Shown here: positions 7,696 through 16,683 of the stretch, one piece after another
Position numbering within the stretch: position 1 is the first letter of the stretch
Layout: every line of letters begins with the position of its first letter
DNA from: Streptomyces hiroshimensis
GTDB lineage: Bacteria; Actinomycetota; Actinomycetes; Streptomycetales; Streptomycetaceae
Length of the DNA: 64,000 bases
NCBI RefSeq assembly: GCF_014650335.1
Contig: NZ_BMUT01000016.1
Location: 62,001-126,000, forward strand
Direction: 5' to 3'
Notes under the pieces: generated by a model
The model's input: only the letters and a program-made list of their open reading frames with translations
Told to the model about the DNA's origin: nothing
Databases searched by the model: none
Translations under genes and position numbers: made by a program

Positions 7696-7886
7696 CAGAC
7701 CGTGGCCGGTCGCCGTGGCGGCGGTTGAAGGGGCCGGCGGTCCGCCCCTTCACCGGGTCCGGGTCCGCGGACGTACTCCTCCGCCGCGACGGCCATCAGC
7801 CCCCGCCGGGGTGTCCGGCGGTGCCAGGACCGCCTCGGCCAGGGCGCTCCTCCCGACCGCCCGGGGACGTCAGTCCCTCAGGGCCG

Positions 7887-8786
7887 TCACGCCCACGTCG
7901 TGCCGGTGAGCCGCTCGTACGCCTCCACGTACTTCGCGCGGGTGCGTTCCACCACGTCCTGCGGGAGTTCCGGCGGGGGCAGCTCGCCGTTGCGGTCCCA
8001 GGCGGCGGACGGGGACGTGAGCCAGTCGCGGACGTACTGCTTGTCGAAGGACGGCTGCGGCCGCCCCGGCTGCCATGTCTCGGCGGGCCAGAAGCGGGAG
8101 GAGTCCGGGGTGAGCACCTCGTCCGCGAGGACGAGGTCGCCGCCCGCGAACCCGAACTCGAACTTGGTGTCGGCGAGGATGATGCCCCGGTCGCGGGCGA
8201 TGTCGCGGGCGCGGCCGTAGACGGCGAGGGTCGTCTGCCGGAGCAGGGCGGCGGTCTCCGCGCCCACCTGCCGGGCCACTTCCTCGTACGACACGTTCTC
8301 GTCGTGCTCGCCGACCGCAGCCTTCGTGGCGGGGGTGAAGATCGGGGAGGGCAGCTCGGAGCCGTCGGTGAGGCCCTCGGGGAGGGCGAGCCCGCACACG
8401 GTGCGCGTCTGCTTGTACTCGGCGAGGCCTGAGCCGGTCAGGTAACCGCGGGCCACACACTCCACCGGCACCATGTCGAGCGCACGGCAGATCATCGTGC
8501 GGCCCTCCCAGTCGGCGGGGGCGCCGGCGGGCAGCTCCGTGGAGATGACGTGGTTCGGGACCAGGTCGGTGAGGCGGTCGAACCACCACAGGGACAGCTG
8601 GGTGAGGACCCGCCCCTTGTCGGGGATGAGGGTCGGCAGCACCCAGTCGTAGGCCGAGATGCGGTCGGTGGCGACCATGACCAGGTTGCCGTCCGGGTCG
8701 CGGTAGAGGTCGCGGACCTTGCCGGTGTGCAGATGCACCAGCCCGGGCACCTCGATCGGCTCGGGCTTCTCTACGAATCCGGACAC
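7887..8786 (-). CDS. purC: Phosphoribosylaminoimidazole-succinocarboxamide synthase
   Basis: SAICAR synthetase, joining CAIR and aspartate with ATP in de novo purine synthesis. Family motifs are HTGKVRDLY near residue 20, the long ATDRISAYDWVLP segment, VPVECVARGYLTGSG, and the C-terminal DKQYVRDWL. At 299 aa it has the standard length. The GTG start is chosen over an ATG 24 nt upstream because AGGAGG sits 5 nt before it and the family starts near SGFVEKP. purD lies 3.9 kb away on the same strand and purA at 20.7 kb, so purine genes are near each other but not in one operon. Confidence 0.96.
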   Translation of the reverse strand: MSGFVEKPEPIEVPGLVHLHTGKVRDLYRDPDGNLVMVATDRISAYDWVLPTLIPDKGRVLTQLSLWWFDRLTDLVPNHVISTELPAGAPADWEGRTMICRALDMVPVECVARGYLTGSGLAEYKQTRTVCGLALPEGLTDGSELPSPIFTPATKAAVGEHDENVSYEEVARQVGAETAALLRQTTLAVYGRARDIARDRGIILADTKFEFGFAGGDLVLADEVLTPDSSRFWPAETWQPGRPQPSFDKQYVRDWLTSPSAAWDRNGELPPPELPQDVVERTRAKYVEAYERLTGTTWA

Positions 8787-8855
8787 GCGTCCTCCTGGTG
8801 GTTTGTCCAAGCACCACGATTCTGCCGTACGTCCGTGCGCGCGCCCCGGCGAGGG

Positions 8856-10373
8856 TCAGCAGCGCTTGCAGATCCGGTCGAGGAGGTTGGCCGTGGCCCG
8901 CTGGATCCGGGCGTCGGTGTGGCCCGGCCGGTCCAGGGCGGGTGACCAGGCGAAGGTGCCCGCGGCGAAGACCAGGGCGCCGCTCGGGGCGCGGTAGAGG
9001 GACGTCTCCTGGTGGCGCTTGTTGCCCTCGCCGTCCAGGTACGGGGAGTGGGCCAGCAGGATGCGGCGGGTGTGCTCGGGCAGGGCCGTTCGGGGGTAGT
9101 AGCGGTCGGCCTCGCCGGCGACGAGGCCGGGCAGCTCGTCGCCCTCGCCGGCGCCGGTGGCGTCCCACAGCCAGTGGTCGGCGTTGCGGACGACCATGGG
9201 GGCGGGCTCGGGCACCCGGCCCGCGTACTGGATGCCCAGCACCTGCTGCTCGGCGGGCGAGACGTCGCGCCAGAGCGCGGAGCGGCCGGGCCCGCGGCGT
9301 TTTCGGCAGGTCAGGAGGTGGTCGGGGCCGGCGGGCGAGGGGGCGAGCTCCACCTGCCAGTACATGGTGTTGGCGGAGAGGAAGACCAGCGACGTGCCGG
9401 AGTCGCGGGCCAGCTCGGCGGAGCGGCGCATGGCCGGGGACCAGTACTCGTCGTGGCCGGGGAAGACCAGGCCGCGGTAGCGGGAGGGGTCGACGCGGCC
9501 CGCGTGGAGATCGCGGGTGTCGGCGTAGGCGAGGTCGTAGCCGTAGCGCTCGGCCCAGCGGATGAAGTCGTAGGCGTGGCCCACGTGCAGCGGCAGGCCC
9601 GCGCCCGCGAAGGGGCGGTCGAAGGAGACGGTGGTCGCCGCGCCCTCCTCGCCCAGCAGCCGGCCGTGCTCGTCCCAGGCGTGGTAGAGGCTCGCGCCCG
9701 TGCGGCCGTCCTCGGGGTAGAGGTTGTAGGCCTGCCAGGTGATGTCGGGCAGGACGAGGAGGAGGTCCGCGGGGTGGGTGTCGCGGACGAGGAAGGGGAT
9801 GTGGCTGCGGTAGCCGTCGGCGGTGGTCAGGACGGCCACGTAGGCGCCGAGGCTCCAGTAGCTGGGGATCTGCAGCCGCCAGGAGAGCCACCAGTGGTGG
9901 CAGGAGACCGTGCGGTCGACGGTGAGGGGGGCCGGCTGGACGATGCCGGACAGCCGCGGGCTGGTGGTGATCTTGGAGGCGCCGTCGCCCGCGTAGTGGC
10001 CGATGCGGTAGACGTCCACGCCGAACTGCTGCGGCGGATCCACGGTGATGCGGAAATCTATGGCCTCGCCCGGGGCGACCGCGCTGTTCGAGGCGAAGCC
10101 CTTGATCTGGAGGTGGACGTCGTCGGCGGTGCGCGGGCCGCCGCTGCGGGGGGCGGGGATACGGGCACCGCCGGCTCTGCCTCTGCCACCCGCCCCGCCC
10201 CCGCCGCCGCCCCGCTCCGGGACGGGGTGCACGTACCAGGGGATGATCTGGCCCGTGTCGTCGAAGTAGTGCTCGCTGCCGCGCAGCCAGGGCAGCGGGC
10301 CCTGGCCGAAGGGGTCGGACACGGCGTGCGCGAGTGCCCCCGACTCCCAGCGGCGGATCTGGTCCATCCCCAT
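8856..10373 (-). CDS. N,N-dimethylformamidase large-subunit-like protein
   Basis: A 505-aa protein resembling the C-terminal domain of the N,N-dimethylformamidase beta subunit. Visible features are the sandwich-like segment DVHLQIKGFASNSAV...DFRITVDPPQQFGVDVYRIG, and the conserved VFPGHDEYWS followed by FLSANTMYWQVEL typical of this domain family. A Gly/Arg-rich linker sits near residues 50-80. No signal peptide is evident. Only this domain is present and no small subunit is nearby, so amidase activity on dimethylformamide is not implied. The real substrate is unknown. Confidence 0.65.
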   Translation of the reverse strand: MGMDQIRRWESGALAHAVSDPFGQGPLPWLRGSEHYFDDTGQIIPWYVHPVPERGGGGGGAGGRGRAGGARIPAPRSGGPRTADDVHLQIKGFASNSAVAPGEAIDFRITVDPPQQFGVDVYRIGHYAGDGASKITTSPRLSGIVQPAPLTVDRTVSCHHWWLSWRLQIPSYWSLGAYVAVLTTADGYRSHIPFLVRDTHPADLLLVLPDITWQAYNLYPEDGRTGASLYHAWDEHGRLLGEEGAATTVSFDRPFAGAGLPLHVGHAYDFIRWAERYGYDLAYADTRDLHAGRVDPSRYRGLVFPGHDEYWSPAMRRSAELARDSGTSLVFLSANTMYWQVELAPSPAGPDHLLTCRKRRGPGRSALWRDVSPAEQQVLGIQYAGRVPEPAPMVVRNADHWLWDATGAGEGDELPGLVAGEADRYYPRTALPEHTRRILLAHSPYLDGEGNKRHQETSLYRAPSGALVFAAGTFAWSPALDRPGHTDARIQRATANLLDRICKRC

Positions 10374-10563
10374 GGCGTGCTCCCTCCCCTACGTCCCCCG
10401 ACGCCTGCCGATTTCCGTCTGTCCGGGCGTGGCTCACTGCGGTCACTGGCGCACGGCGGACCCCAGCACATCACATAAAGCGCCCGTCTCGTCACTGCTC
10501 GTCGCGAAATTCCCCGGTAAGTGACAGGGCGAAGGATCACCGAACGTCACAGGGCTCACACGC

Positions 10564-12243
10564 TCACACCAGACGGACGGGCTTCTCGGGGCGGACCCCG
10601 ACCTCGCCGAGCCAGGCGCGCAGCGGGGCGTCGTCCCCCTCCTCGATCAGGCTGAGGACCGTGGGAGCCAGGCCGGGGCGGCGGGCGCCGCCGACCAGCA
10701 GGGCGGGGCCGTCGAGCCAGTCCAGGCCCGGGGCGGCTCCGGCGGTGTCCACGGCGGCGCAGCAGACCATGGCCGTGACGTGGTCGGCGAGCAGCTCACG
10801 GCCGCTGCGGGGCGGCTGCAGCGGGAAGAGGGGCGAGAGGCCGTCGACCCAGGGGTCGGCCCCAGTGCCGTAGGCGCTCCGCTTCGCCGCGAGCTCCTCC
10901 TGGGCGGCTTCCCGGGCCACCTCGGCGCCGAGCCGGGCCCCCAGCTCCTCCGCGACGCCCCCGGCCGCGGGGCCTACCAGCCGCTCCAGGACCCGGGCCA
11001 CGGTGGGCGCGGCGGCCATGCCCGCCGGGGGCGCGGGGGCGGGGGTGAGGGCCGGAAGGGCGTCCAGGACGTCGAGGACGCGGTGGAGGCGGGCGGCCTC
11101 CAGCCGCCACTTGCGGTCCACGACCTCCTCCGGATACTGGCTCCAGGCCACGGGCGACCAGTCCGGGCCGGACTCTGCCGGGCCGCCGTGGAAGAGCCGG
11201 GCCGCCAGCAGGGAGGCGGCCTCGTCGATCGCGCCGGGCTCCTCCAGCAGATCGCAGGCCGGGCGCTCGCCCAGGCGGGAGGCGAAGCCCTCCGCGAGGC
11301 GGTCGCGGCGGGAGAGCTCGGTGAGCGCGGAGACGACGCCGGCATCGAGCCGGGAGGGCCAGCGGCCCATCCGCCAGGCGGGCAGCGCGACCCTGTTCAG
11401 CAGCCGGTCCCAGCCGGCGTAGGCGAGGCCCACCTGCTCCTGGGCGACGATCCTCAGGCCGTAGTCCACGCTCTGGGCGCGCTCCGAGGCGGCCGCCGCG
11501 ACCCCCCGCTCCATCTCGGCCGCGTGCGCCCGGCAGGAGCTCAGCAGCAGCCGGGCCGCACCGCCGACGAATGCCAGGGCGGGCCGGCCCGCCGCGACGG
11601 CCACGGCGGCGTCCAGCCCGCGGACGAAGCGGCGGGCCGCGGCTATGTCGGGATGGGCCGCGGGGCCCGTGCCCGCGACGACCGGCGCCAGCAGGGCGCG
11701 CAGCTCGGCGACGCGCATCCACCACAGGAACGGCGAGCCGATCACCAGCACCGGCGCGGCCGTGGAGCGCCGCCTGGGGCGGGCCAGGGCGCGGCGGGGG
11801 CGCGGGCCGTTCGCCGCGCCTTGGCCCGCGCAGTGCGCCGGGTGGGTGCGGTCCTCCAGCCAGCTGTCGCAGTCGGGGGTGAGGGCCATGGCCGACGGGG
11901 CCGGGACCTCCAGGCGCTCCGCGAGATCACGGACCAGCCGGTAGAGATCGGGCGCCTTCTCCTCCGGGATGGCGACGGTGGGGCTCAGGGCCGGTCTGGC
12001 GCGGGCGACCACGGCGGCCACGCCCGCCGTCAGGGCCAGGGTGAGGACCGCGACGCCGAGAACCGCCCAGCGGGCGGTGGACCAGGCGCCGCCGTCCGGG
12101 ATACGGCCCATGGCGATGCCGGCCGCCAGCACGACGGCGGCTGCCGCGGGCAGCAGGGCGACGGCCAGCGCGGCGCTGCGGATGCGCAGCACCGCGAGGG
12201 CTTGGGCGCGTGCGACCAGCACGCCTGCTTCCGGACCTGCCAC
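10564..12243 (-). CDS. M48-like membrane protein lacking the zinc site
   Basis: About 559 aa with two N-terminal TM helices (about 23-45 and 58-80) and a large cytosolic region. Residues 105-190 follow the M48 metallopeptidase layout: LAERLEVPAP, a strand, a Gly-rich insertion, then VLVIGSPFLWWMRVAELRALLAPVVAG. Where an active enzyme would have HELGH this protein has APVVAG (about 186-191), so both zinc His and the catalytic Glu are absent. The GTG start is tentative (AGGGGG about 12 nt upstream). It is probably a pseudoprotease with a binding or regulatory role (inference). It is codirectional with purD but separated by about 390 bp. Confidence 0.7.
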   Translation of the reverse strand: MAGPEAGVLVARAQALAVLRIRSAALAVALLPAAAAVVLAAGIAMGRIPDGGAWSTARWAVLGVAVLTLALTAGVAAVVARARPALSPTVAIPEEKAPDLYRLVRDLAERLEVPAPSAMALTPDCDSWLEDRTHPAHCAGQGAANGPRPRRALARPRRRSTAAPVLVIGSPFLWWMRVAELRALLAPVVAGTGPAAHPDIAAARRFVRGLDAAVAVAAGRPALAFVGGAARLLLSSCRAHAAEMERGVAAAASERAQSVDYGLRIVAQEQVGLAYAGWDRLLNRVALPAWRMGRWPSRLDAGVVSALTELSRRDRLAEGFASRLGERPACDLLEEPGAIDEAASLLAARLFHGGPAESGPDWSPVAWSQYPEEVVDRKWRLEAARLHRVLDVLDALPALTPAPAPPAGMAAAPTVARVLERLVGPAAGGVAEELGARLGAEVAREAAQEELAAKRSAYGTGADPWVDGLSPLFPLQPPRSGRELLADHVTAMVCCAAVDTAGAAPGLDWLDGPALLVGGARRPGLAPTVLSLIEEGDDAPLRAWLGEVGVRPEKPVRLV

Positions 12244-12556
12244 GAGACCGATCACCCCCTGTTGCCAGTTTGTGCTCCGTCGGAACCTCGGACCGAGGAG
12301 TGCGACAGCGGACGCAACGCCGGGGGGCGTTGCTCTCCCCCCACTGTGGCACCGGCCTCTGACATCGCAATGCCGGTGGGCCAGTCGCCTGATGCTCGCC
12401 TGATGCCCGGCACTTCCGCCCGGCACTTCGCTTGCGCCGCACCCTAGTTGGGGGTGGGGCGCGCGTCAGCTAGTTGGCCAACCGGTCACCCGATGGAATG
12501 GCTTTGGTCAAAGCCGGGGCCCTTGCCGGGCAGGCTCGACGTATAGGGGGCGGGGC

Positions 12557-12585
12557 CTACTTGCCAGTACTGGCCTACTTGCCAG
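12557..12585. promoter_or_regulatory. 12-bp direct repeat overlapping a palindrome
   Basis: CCTACTTGCCAG occurs twice with a 17-bp period, and the 12-bp palindrome GCCAGTACTGGC spans the gap between the copies. It could be a regulator site for the gene downstream on the minus strand. No regulator is assigned. Confidence 0.35.
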
Positions 12586-12590
12586 CACGC

Positions 12591-12623
12591 GGTACGCCCC
12601 CTGCCGCAGGCAAAGGGCGTACC
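12591..12623 (-). terminator. purD terminator hairpin
   Basis: GGTACGCCC pairs perfectly with GGGCGTACC around a 15-nt loop that can itself fold (CCTGC/GCAGG). It lies just beyond the purD stop codon. Confidence 0.7.
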
Positions 12624-12636
12624 GCGCTCGGTGGTC

Positions 12637-13887
12637 TTACGAACCCTCCGCCGCTCGCGCAGCGATGTCCGTGCGGTGGTGGCCGCCCGGCAGGTGGACG
12701 CGGGAGACCGCCTCGTACGCGCGCGTGCGGGCCGTTTCGAGGTCCGGTCCCGTGGCCGTCACCGACAGGACGCGGCCGCCTGCGCTGACCACGCGGCCCT
12801 CCGCGTCGTGGGCCGTGCCCGCGTGCAGGACGTACGCGTCGTCGAGCTCCGCGGCCTCCGCGAGGCCCTCGATGACGTCACCCGTGCGCGGGGTGCCCGG
12901 GTAGTTGTGCGAGGCGACGACGACCGTGACGGCGGCGCCGTCGCTCCAGCGCAGCGGCGGCACGGACGCGAGCGTGCCCGTGGCGGCGGCGTGCAGCAGC
13001 CCCGCCAGGGGCGTCTTCAGGCGGGCGAGGACGACCTGCGTCTCGGGGTCGCCGAAGCGGGCGTTGAACTCGATCACGCGGATGCCGCGCGAGGTGATCG
13101 CGAGCCCCGCGTAGAGCAGGCCGGAGAAGGGCGTGCCGCGGCGGCGCAGCTCGTCCACGGTGGGCTGCAGGACCGTCTGCAGGACCTCGTCCACCAGCTT
13201 GGGGTCGGCCCAGGGCAGCGGGGAGTACGCGCCCATGCCGCCCGTGTTCGGCCCCTCGTCGCCGTCGAGGGCGCGCTTGAAGTCCTGGGCGGGCTGGAGG
13301 GGGACGACCGTCTCGCCGTCGGTGACGGCGAAGAGGGAGACCTCGGGGCCGTCCAGGAACTCCTCGATCACGACGCGGCCGCAGGCCAGCGCGTGCTCGC
13401 GGGCGGCCGCGAGGTCGCCGGTGACGACGACGCCCTTGCCGGCGGCCAGGCCGTCGTCCTTGACGACGTACGGCGCACCGAAGGCGTCGAGCGCGGCGTC
13501 GATCTCTTCGGGCGTGGTGCAGACGTAGGCGCGGGCCGTGGGAACGCCGGCCGCGGCCATGACGTCCTTGGCGAACGCCTTGGAGCCCTCCAGCTCCGCG
13601 GCCTGCGCCGAGGGCCCGAAGACAGGAAAGCCCCGCTCGCGCAGGGCGTCTGCGACGCCTGCGACCAGCGGGGCCTCGGGGCCGACGACCACCAGGTCCG
13701 CGCCCAGGGACGCGGCGAGGCCGGCGACGGCCGTGCCGTCGAGGGCGTCCACCTGGTGCACCTCGGCGACCTCGGCGATCCCGGCATTGCCGGGGGCGCA
13801 GTGCAGCGCGGTGACGTCGGGATCGAGGGAGAGTGAGCGGCACAGGGCGTGTTCGCGGGCGCCGCCGCCGATGACGAGGACCTTCAC
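12637..13887 (-). CDS. purD: Phosphoribosylamine-glycine ligase
   Basis: GAR synthetase (416 aa), ATP-grasp enzyme of the second step of purine synthesis. The N-terminus is KVLVIGGGAREHAL. The ATP-grasp segment includes YVVKDDGLAAGKGVVV, PLQPAQDFKR and EGPNTGGMGAY, with EFNARFGDPETQ for metal binding. The GTG start is inferred from a TAGGGT -10 box (13895-13900) exactly 7 nt upstream, so the gene is probably leaderless. Another GTG three codons upstream lies within that spacer and is rejected. Confidence 0.96.
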   Translation of the reverse strand: MKVLVIGGGAREHALCRSLSLDPDVTALHCAPGNAGIAEVAEVHQVDALDGTAVAGLAASLGADLVVVGPEAPLVAGVADALRERGFPVFGPSAQAAELEGSKAFAKDVMAAAGVPTARAYVCTTPEEIDAALDAFGAPYVVKDDGLAAGKGVVVTGDLAAAREHALACGRVVIEEFLDGPEVSLFAVTDGETVVPLQPAQDFKRALDGDEGPNTGGMGAYSPLPWADPKLVDEVLQTVLQPTVDELRRRGTPFSGLLYAGLAITSRGIRVIEFNARFGDPETQVVLARLKTPLAGLLHAAATGTLASVPPLRWSDGAAVTVVVASHNYPGTPRTGDVIEGLAEAAELDDAYVLHAGTAHDAEGRVVSAGGRVLSVTATGPDLETARTRAYEAVSRVHLPGGHHRTDIAARAAEGS

Positions 13888-14161
13888 ACCGGTCACCCTA
13901 TTGCCTCGTCGACTGATCGCTTTCCAGGGTCGGTATGACGACTCACGGAAACGTCACTGCAGCGGCCCCGTACGGCCGCAGGACAGGCGGAGGACAGCGT
14001 GCACGTCCCCGCCACCCACTCTTTCGGGTGATGCCGAACCGCGGCTTATACCGGATTCGTCTGCGCTTACGGGCGGAAAAGCAGCGATCTTGTCTCCAAG
14101 ACCGACCGTTCGGCGGTAGGAAGGGGGCTCGCGATCCGCATGCGGCAGAGGGAGTGCACGG

Positions 14162-14893
14162 GTGAGCCAGCCGGAGATGCAGCCCGAAGGGCTCCCCCGC
14201 GAGCAGAGCGGGAGGGACCGCGGCGACCTGCGCGGCCGTACCTTCCCGCTCGGCGACTGGGGGGAACCGGCGGAGCGTCTCGATGAGCTGTACCGCTGGG
14301 TGGAGAACGGTGCCCTGTATTTGGTCGACTGGTATCTGGCGGACCGGGCCTGGAAACGCCGGTGGGCGCGGGCGCTGCGCATCGGCGCCGCGGCCTGCGC
14401 GGTGGTGGGCTCCGCCCTGCCGCTGCTGCAGCTGACGAACGTCGTCCGCACCGGCTGCGCCTGGGGCTTCCTGGTGCTGCTCGGGTCGGCGGCCTGCGTC
14501 GCCTGCGACCGCTACTTCGGCCTGACGTCCGGCTGGATGCGGGCCGTGGCCACGGCGCAGGCCGTGCAGCGGCGGCTGGAGGCGCTGCAGTTCGACTGGG
14601 CGTCGGAGTGCGTCCGCGAGGTCCTCGGCCCCACCGAGGGCACGGCCAGCGAGGCGGCCGAGCGCTGTCTGAGCGTGCTGCGGCGCTTCTCCGAGGACGT
14701 CTCCGAGCTCGTCCGGGCGGAGACGGCCGACTGGATGGTGGAGTTCCGGGCGGGGCCGACGCCGCTGCTCACGCAGTCGCTGGTGTCCTGGGGCCCGCGG
14801 GGCGAGGGCGGCGGCCCGCTGCCGCGCTTCCCGATGCCCCCGGGGACCCGGCCGAACATGCCGCGGCAGCGGCCGCCGGAGTCCCCGCGCTGA
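14162..14893 (+). CDS. SLATT-domain two-TM protein
   Basis: A 243-aa protein with a hydrophilic N-terminus, a helix (WGEPAERLDELYRWVENGALYLVDWYLADR), two adjacent TM segments (about 75-93 and 97-117) and a long C-terminal helical region ending in a Pro-rich tail. This order is that of SLATT (SMODS and SLOG-associating 2TM effector) proteins, predicted membrane effectors in nucleotide-based defence and also found alone in Streptomyces. No nucleotidyltransferase or SLOG partner is nearby. The GTG start has GGGAG upstream. The domain assignment rests on architecture and the W..NGALYLVDWYL motif. Confidence 0.6.
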   Translation: MSQPEMQPEGLPREQSGRDRGDLRGRTFPLGDWGEPAERLDELYRWVENGALYLVDWYLADRAWKRRWARALRIGAAACAVVGSALPLLQLTNVVRTGCAWGFLVLLGSAACVACDRYFGLTSGWMRAVATAQAVQRRLEALQFDWASECVREVLGPTEGTASEAAERCLSVLRRFSEDVSELVRAETADWMVEFRAGPTPLLTQSLVSWGPRGEGGGPLPRFPMPPGTRPNMPRQRPPESPR

Positions 14894-14911
14894 CCGGGTC
14901 CGAGTCCCCGC

Positions 14912-14978
14912 GCGGATCCGGCTCGGGGTCTGGTACGGCTCGTGGCCCGAGCGGTATCGGACCCCGAGCCGGATCCGC
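14912..14978. terminator. Long bidirectional hairpin between convergent genes
   Basis: A perfect 19-bp stem (14912-14930 with 14960-14978) caps a 29-nt loop that contains a further inner hairpin. It lies between the stop codons of the SLATT gene and the convergent gene and ends 2 nt before the latter stop. Confidence 0.8.
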
Positions 14979-14979
14979 C

Positions 14980-15630
14980 TCAGCTGAAGACGATCATCGA
15001 CCCCTGGCCCAGGCTGCGCGTCGCCGCGGCGTGCAGCCCCAGCCAGACGTGCCGCTCCCGGGCGAAGGGGCTGTCGTCCTGCGGCCCGGGCGCCGCCCGC
15101 TCCTCCAGCCCCGTGGGCCGTTCCGGAGCGGCCGGTGCGGCAGGCGGGTTGGCGGGATCGATGCCCAGCGCGGGTGCCACGGCGTGCAGTTCACGCAGCA
15201 GGCCCTGACTGGAGCCCAAGGGGCCGCCCCCCTCCAGCAGTTCGTCATTCGTCAGCGGGTGCGCGAAGTCCACCGGGACGTACGCTCCTGCGTGGTCGTA
15301 GTGCCACACCAGGTGCGACTGCTGCGCCGTCGTCTCGAACATCTCCAGCAACTGCTCGTAGTCCCCGCCCAGTTCGTCCACGGGCGTGACCGCGAGGCCG
15401 CACAGGTTCAGCAGATGGGCGCGGCGCAGGAAGTGCAGGGCGTCGTAGTCGAAGCCCGCGACGGGCGCCACGTCCCCCGAGAGCCCCGGCATATAGCCGA
15501 AGACGGGGACGGGCGGCAGTCCGGCCTCGCCGAGCGCCTTGTCGTACGCGGCTATCTCCTCGGCGAAGGGGTTGTCGGGGCTGTGGCACAGCACGTCGAC
15601 GAGGGGGACCAGCCAGAGGTCACAGGCCAC
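14980..15630 (-). CDS. Conserved hypothetical protein, 216 aa
   Basis: Not recognised as a named family. It is soluble, with no signal peptide or TM. The N-terminal half is rich in His, Tyr and Trp (LHFLRRAHLLNLCG, QQSHLVWHYDHAGAYVPVDF), and a Pro/Ala-rich spacer of about 40 residues precedes a short conserved-looking C-terminus (RHVWLGLHAAATRSLGQGSMI). The GTG start has only a weak GAGTGAG upstream. Codon use is like its neighbours, so it is a real gene. Confidence 0.75.
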   Translation of the reverse strand: MACDLWLVPLVDVLCHSPDNPFAEEIAAYDKALGEAGLPPVPVFGYMPGLSGDVAPVAGFDYDALHFLRRAHLLNLCGLAVTPVDELGGDYEQLLEMFETTAQQSHLVWHYDHAGAYVPVDFAHPLTNDELLEGGGPLGSSQGLLRELHAVAPALGIDPANPPAAPAAPERPTGLEERAAPGPQDDSPFARERHVWLGLHAAATRSLGQGSMIVFS

Positions 15631-15754
15631 GTGAACTCACTCTCGTTCGCGACGACGCAACGGCTTCCCGTACGCACGGGCCCCGGGCCCTGCCCGCTCG
15701 CACACCGGCCGTTGCTGCGATGGTCGAGCCAGCGTAGTGCCGCCGGGCCGGTTG

Positions 15755-16429
15755 TCATACCGGGCGGGAAGCCTCGATGAGCGCCAGGGAGTGCTGGTTG
15801 TATGCAGTGATGATGCGCTCGGCCTCCGCGGCGTTCTGCTGGGCCACGGCCTCGACCAGTTCGCTGTGGCCGTGCCACAGGCGCCCGCGGAGCGAGGGCA
15901 TCCGGCGCAGCAGCGGGACGGTGAAGACCCAGCCCTGCACCCGGACCGTATTCAGGAAGTCGGATATATACGGGTTGCCCACTATTGCGGCGAGCTCACG
16001 CCAGAAGCGGAGGTCGTAGCCGATGAGGATGTCCAGGTCGCCCGCGACGGCGGCCCTCGACGCCTCCTCGGCCCGGCGCCGCACGGAGGCCAGGGCGGCG
16101 GGGGTGACGCTGCGCAGCGCGCGGTCGGGCGAGCGGCGGAAGATGCCCTCGACGATCAGGGAGCGGGCCTCGACCATGTCCCGGAAGTCGGCGTAGGTGA
16201 ATTCGCGCACGCGGTAGCCCTTGTGCAGTTCCACATCGAGCAGGCCCTGTGCACACAGGTCGAGCAGCGCCTCGCGCACGGGTGTGGCCGAGACGCCGTA
16301 CTGCTCGGCGATCTCCTTGACCGTGAACTGGCGGCCCGCAGGGAGACGCCCCGCGATGACCTCGTCACGCAAGGCGTCGGCGATCTGCTCGCGCAGCGTC
16401 GTGCGTCTGACAGCCTCGCTGCCCGGCAT
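15755..16429 (-). CDS. GntR-family regulator, FadR/FCD type
   Basis: A 224-aa regulator. The N-terminal winged helix starts LREQIADALRDEVIAGRLPAG, with the recognition part KEIAEQYGVSATPVREAL. It is followed by a GYRVREFT hinge and an all-helical FCD ligand domain. Conserved metal and effector-binding positions appear as D..RFW, H in LWHGHSELVEAV and N-Q-H near the end. It sits downstream of the class III aminotransferase on the same strand and may control it (inference). The ATG has GGAG upstream. Confidence 0.93.
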   Translation of the reverse strand: MPGSEAVRRTTLREQIADALRDEVIAGRLPAGRQFTVKEIAEQYGVSATPVREALLDLCAQGLLDVELHKGYRVREFTYADFRDMVEARSLIVEGIFRRSPDRALRSVTPAALASVRRRAEEASRAAVAGDLDILIGYDLRFWRELAAIVGNPYISDFLNTVRVQGWVFTVPLLRRMPSLRGRLWHGHSELVEAVAQQNAAEAERIITAYNQHSLALIEASRPV

Positions 16430-16649
16430 CGTTCTCCGTCTCCCCTTTCCCGACCGCGCGCCATGTGCGGACGGCCTCGCAAACGATATGCGAGGGCCGT
16501 CCCGGGCAATATGGCCGTGCGCACAGGAACGGGGAACGGTACCTCATGGGGTTTGTGCCGTTACGAGTGGGCTGGGGCGATGCGGCACCTCCGGGGCACA
16601 GCACGGTGGTTGATCGTCGTTGCAGCGGTTGCTCGTCTTGCAGCGGCTT

Positions 16650-16673
16650 CTTGTTGCCTGCGGCAACGACAAG
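16650..16673 (-). terminator. Hairpin after the aminotransferase
   Basis: An imperfect stem CTTGTTGCC/GGCAACGACAAG with a 3-nt loop, 10 nt beyond the aminotransferase stop on the minus strand. TTGCAGCGG occurs twice just outside it. Confidence 0.5.
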
Positions 16674-16683
16674 CAGTTCAGCC

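Larger units (their letters stand above)
7364..7886. other. Gene-free region of 523 bp with promoter box and repeats
   Basis: It lies between the response regulator start and the purC stop. It holds the OmpR-type direct repeats (7466-7484) and a 97-bp tandem repeat (7486-7695). Short open frames on both strands run through the repeat, but none has a start with a ribosome binding site, so no gene is called. Confidence 0.6.
12244..12636. other. Gene-free region between purD and the M48-like gene
   Basis: It holds the purD terminator (12591-12623) and a repeat pair: CCTACTTGCCAG at 12557-12568 and 12574-12585, whose overlap region forms the palindrome GCCAGTACTGGC (12563-12574). A TTGGCCAA palindrome lies near 12473-12480. 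The promoter of the M48-like gene must be here but is not recognisable. Confidence 0.5.
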
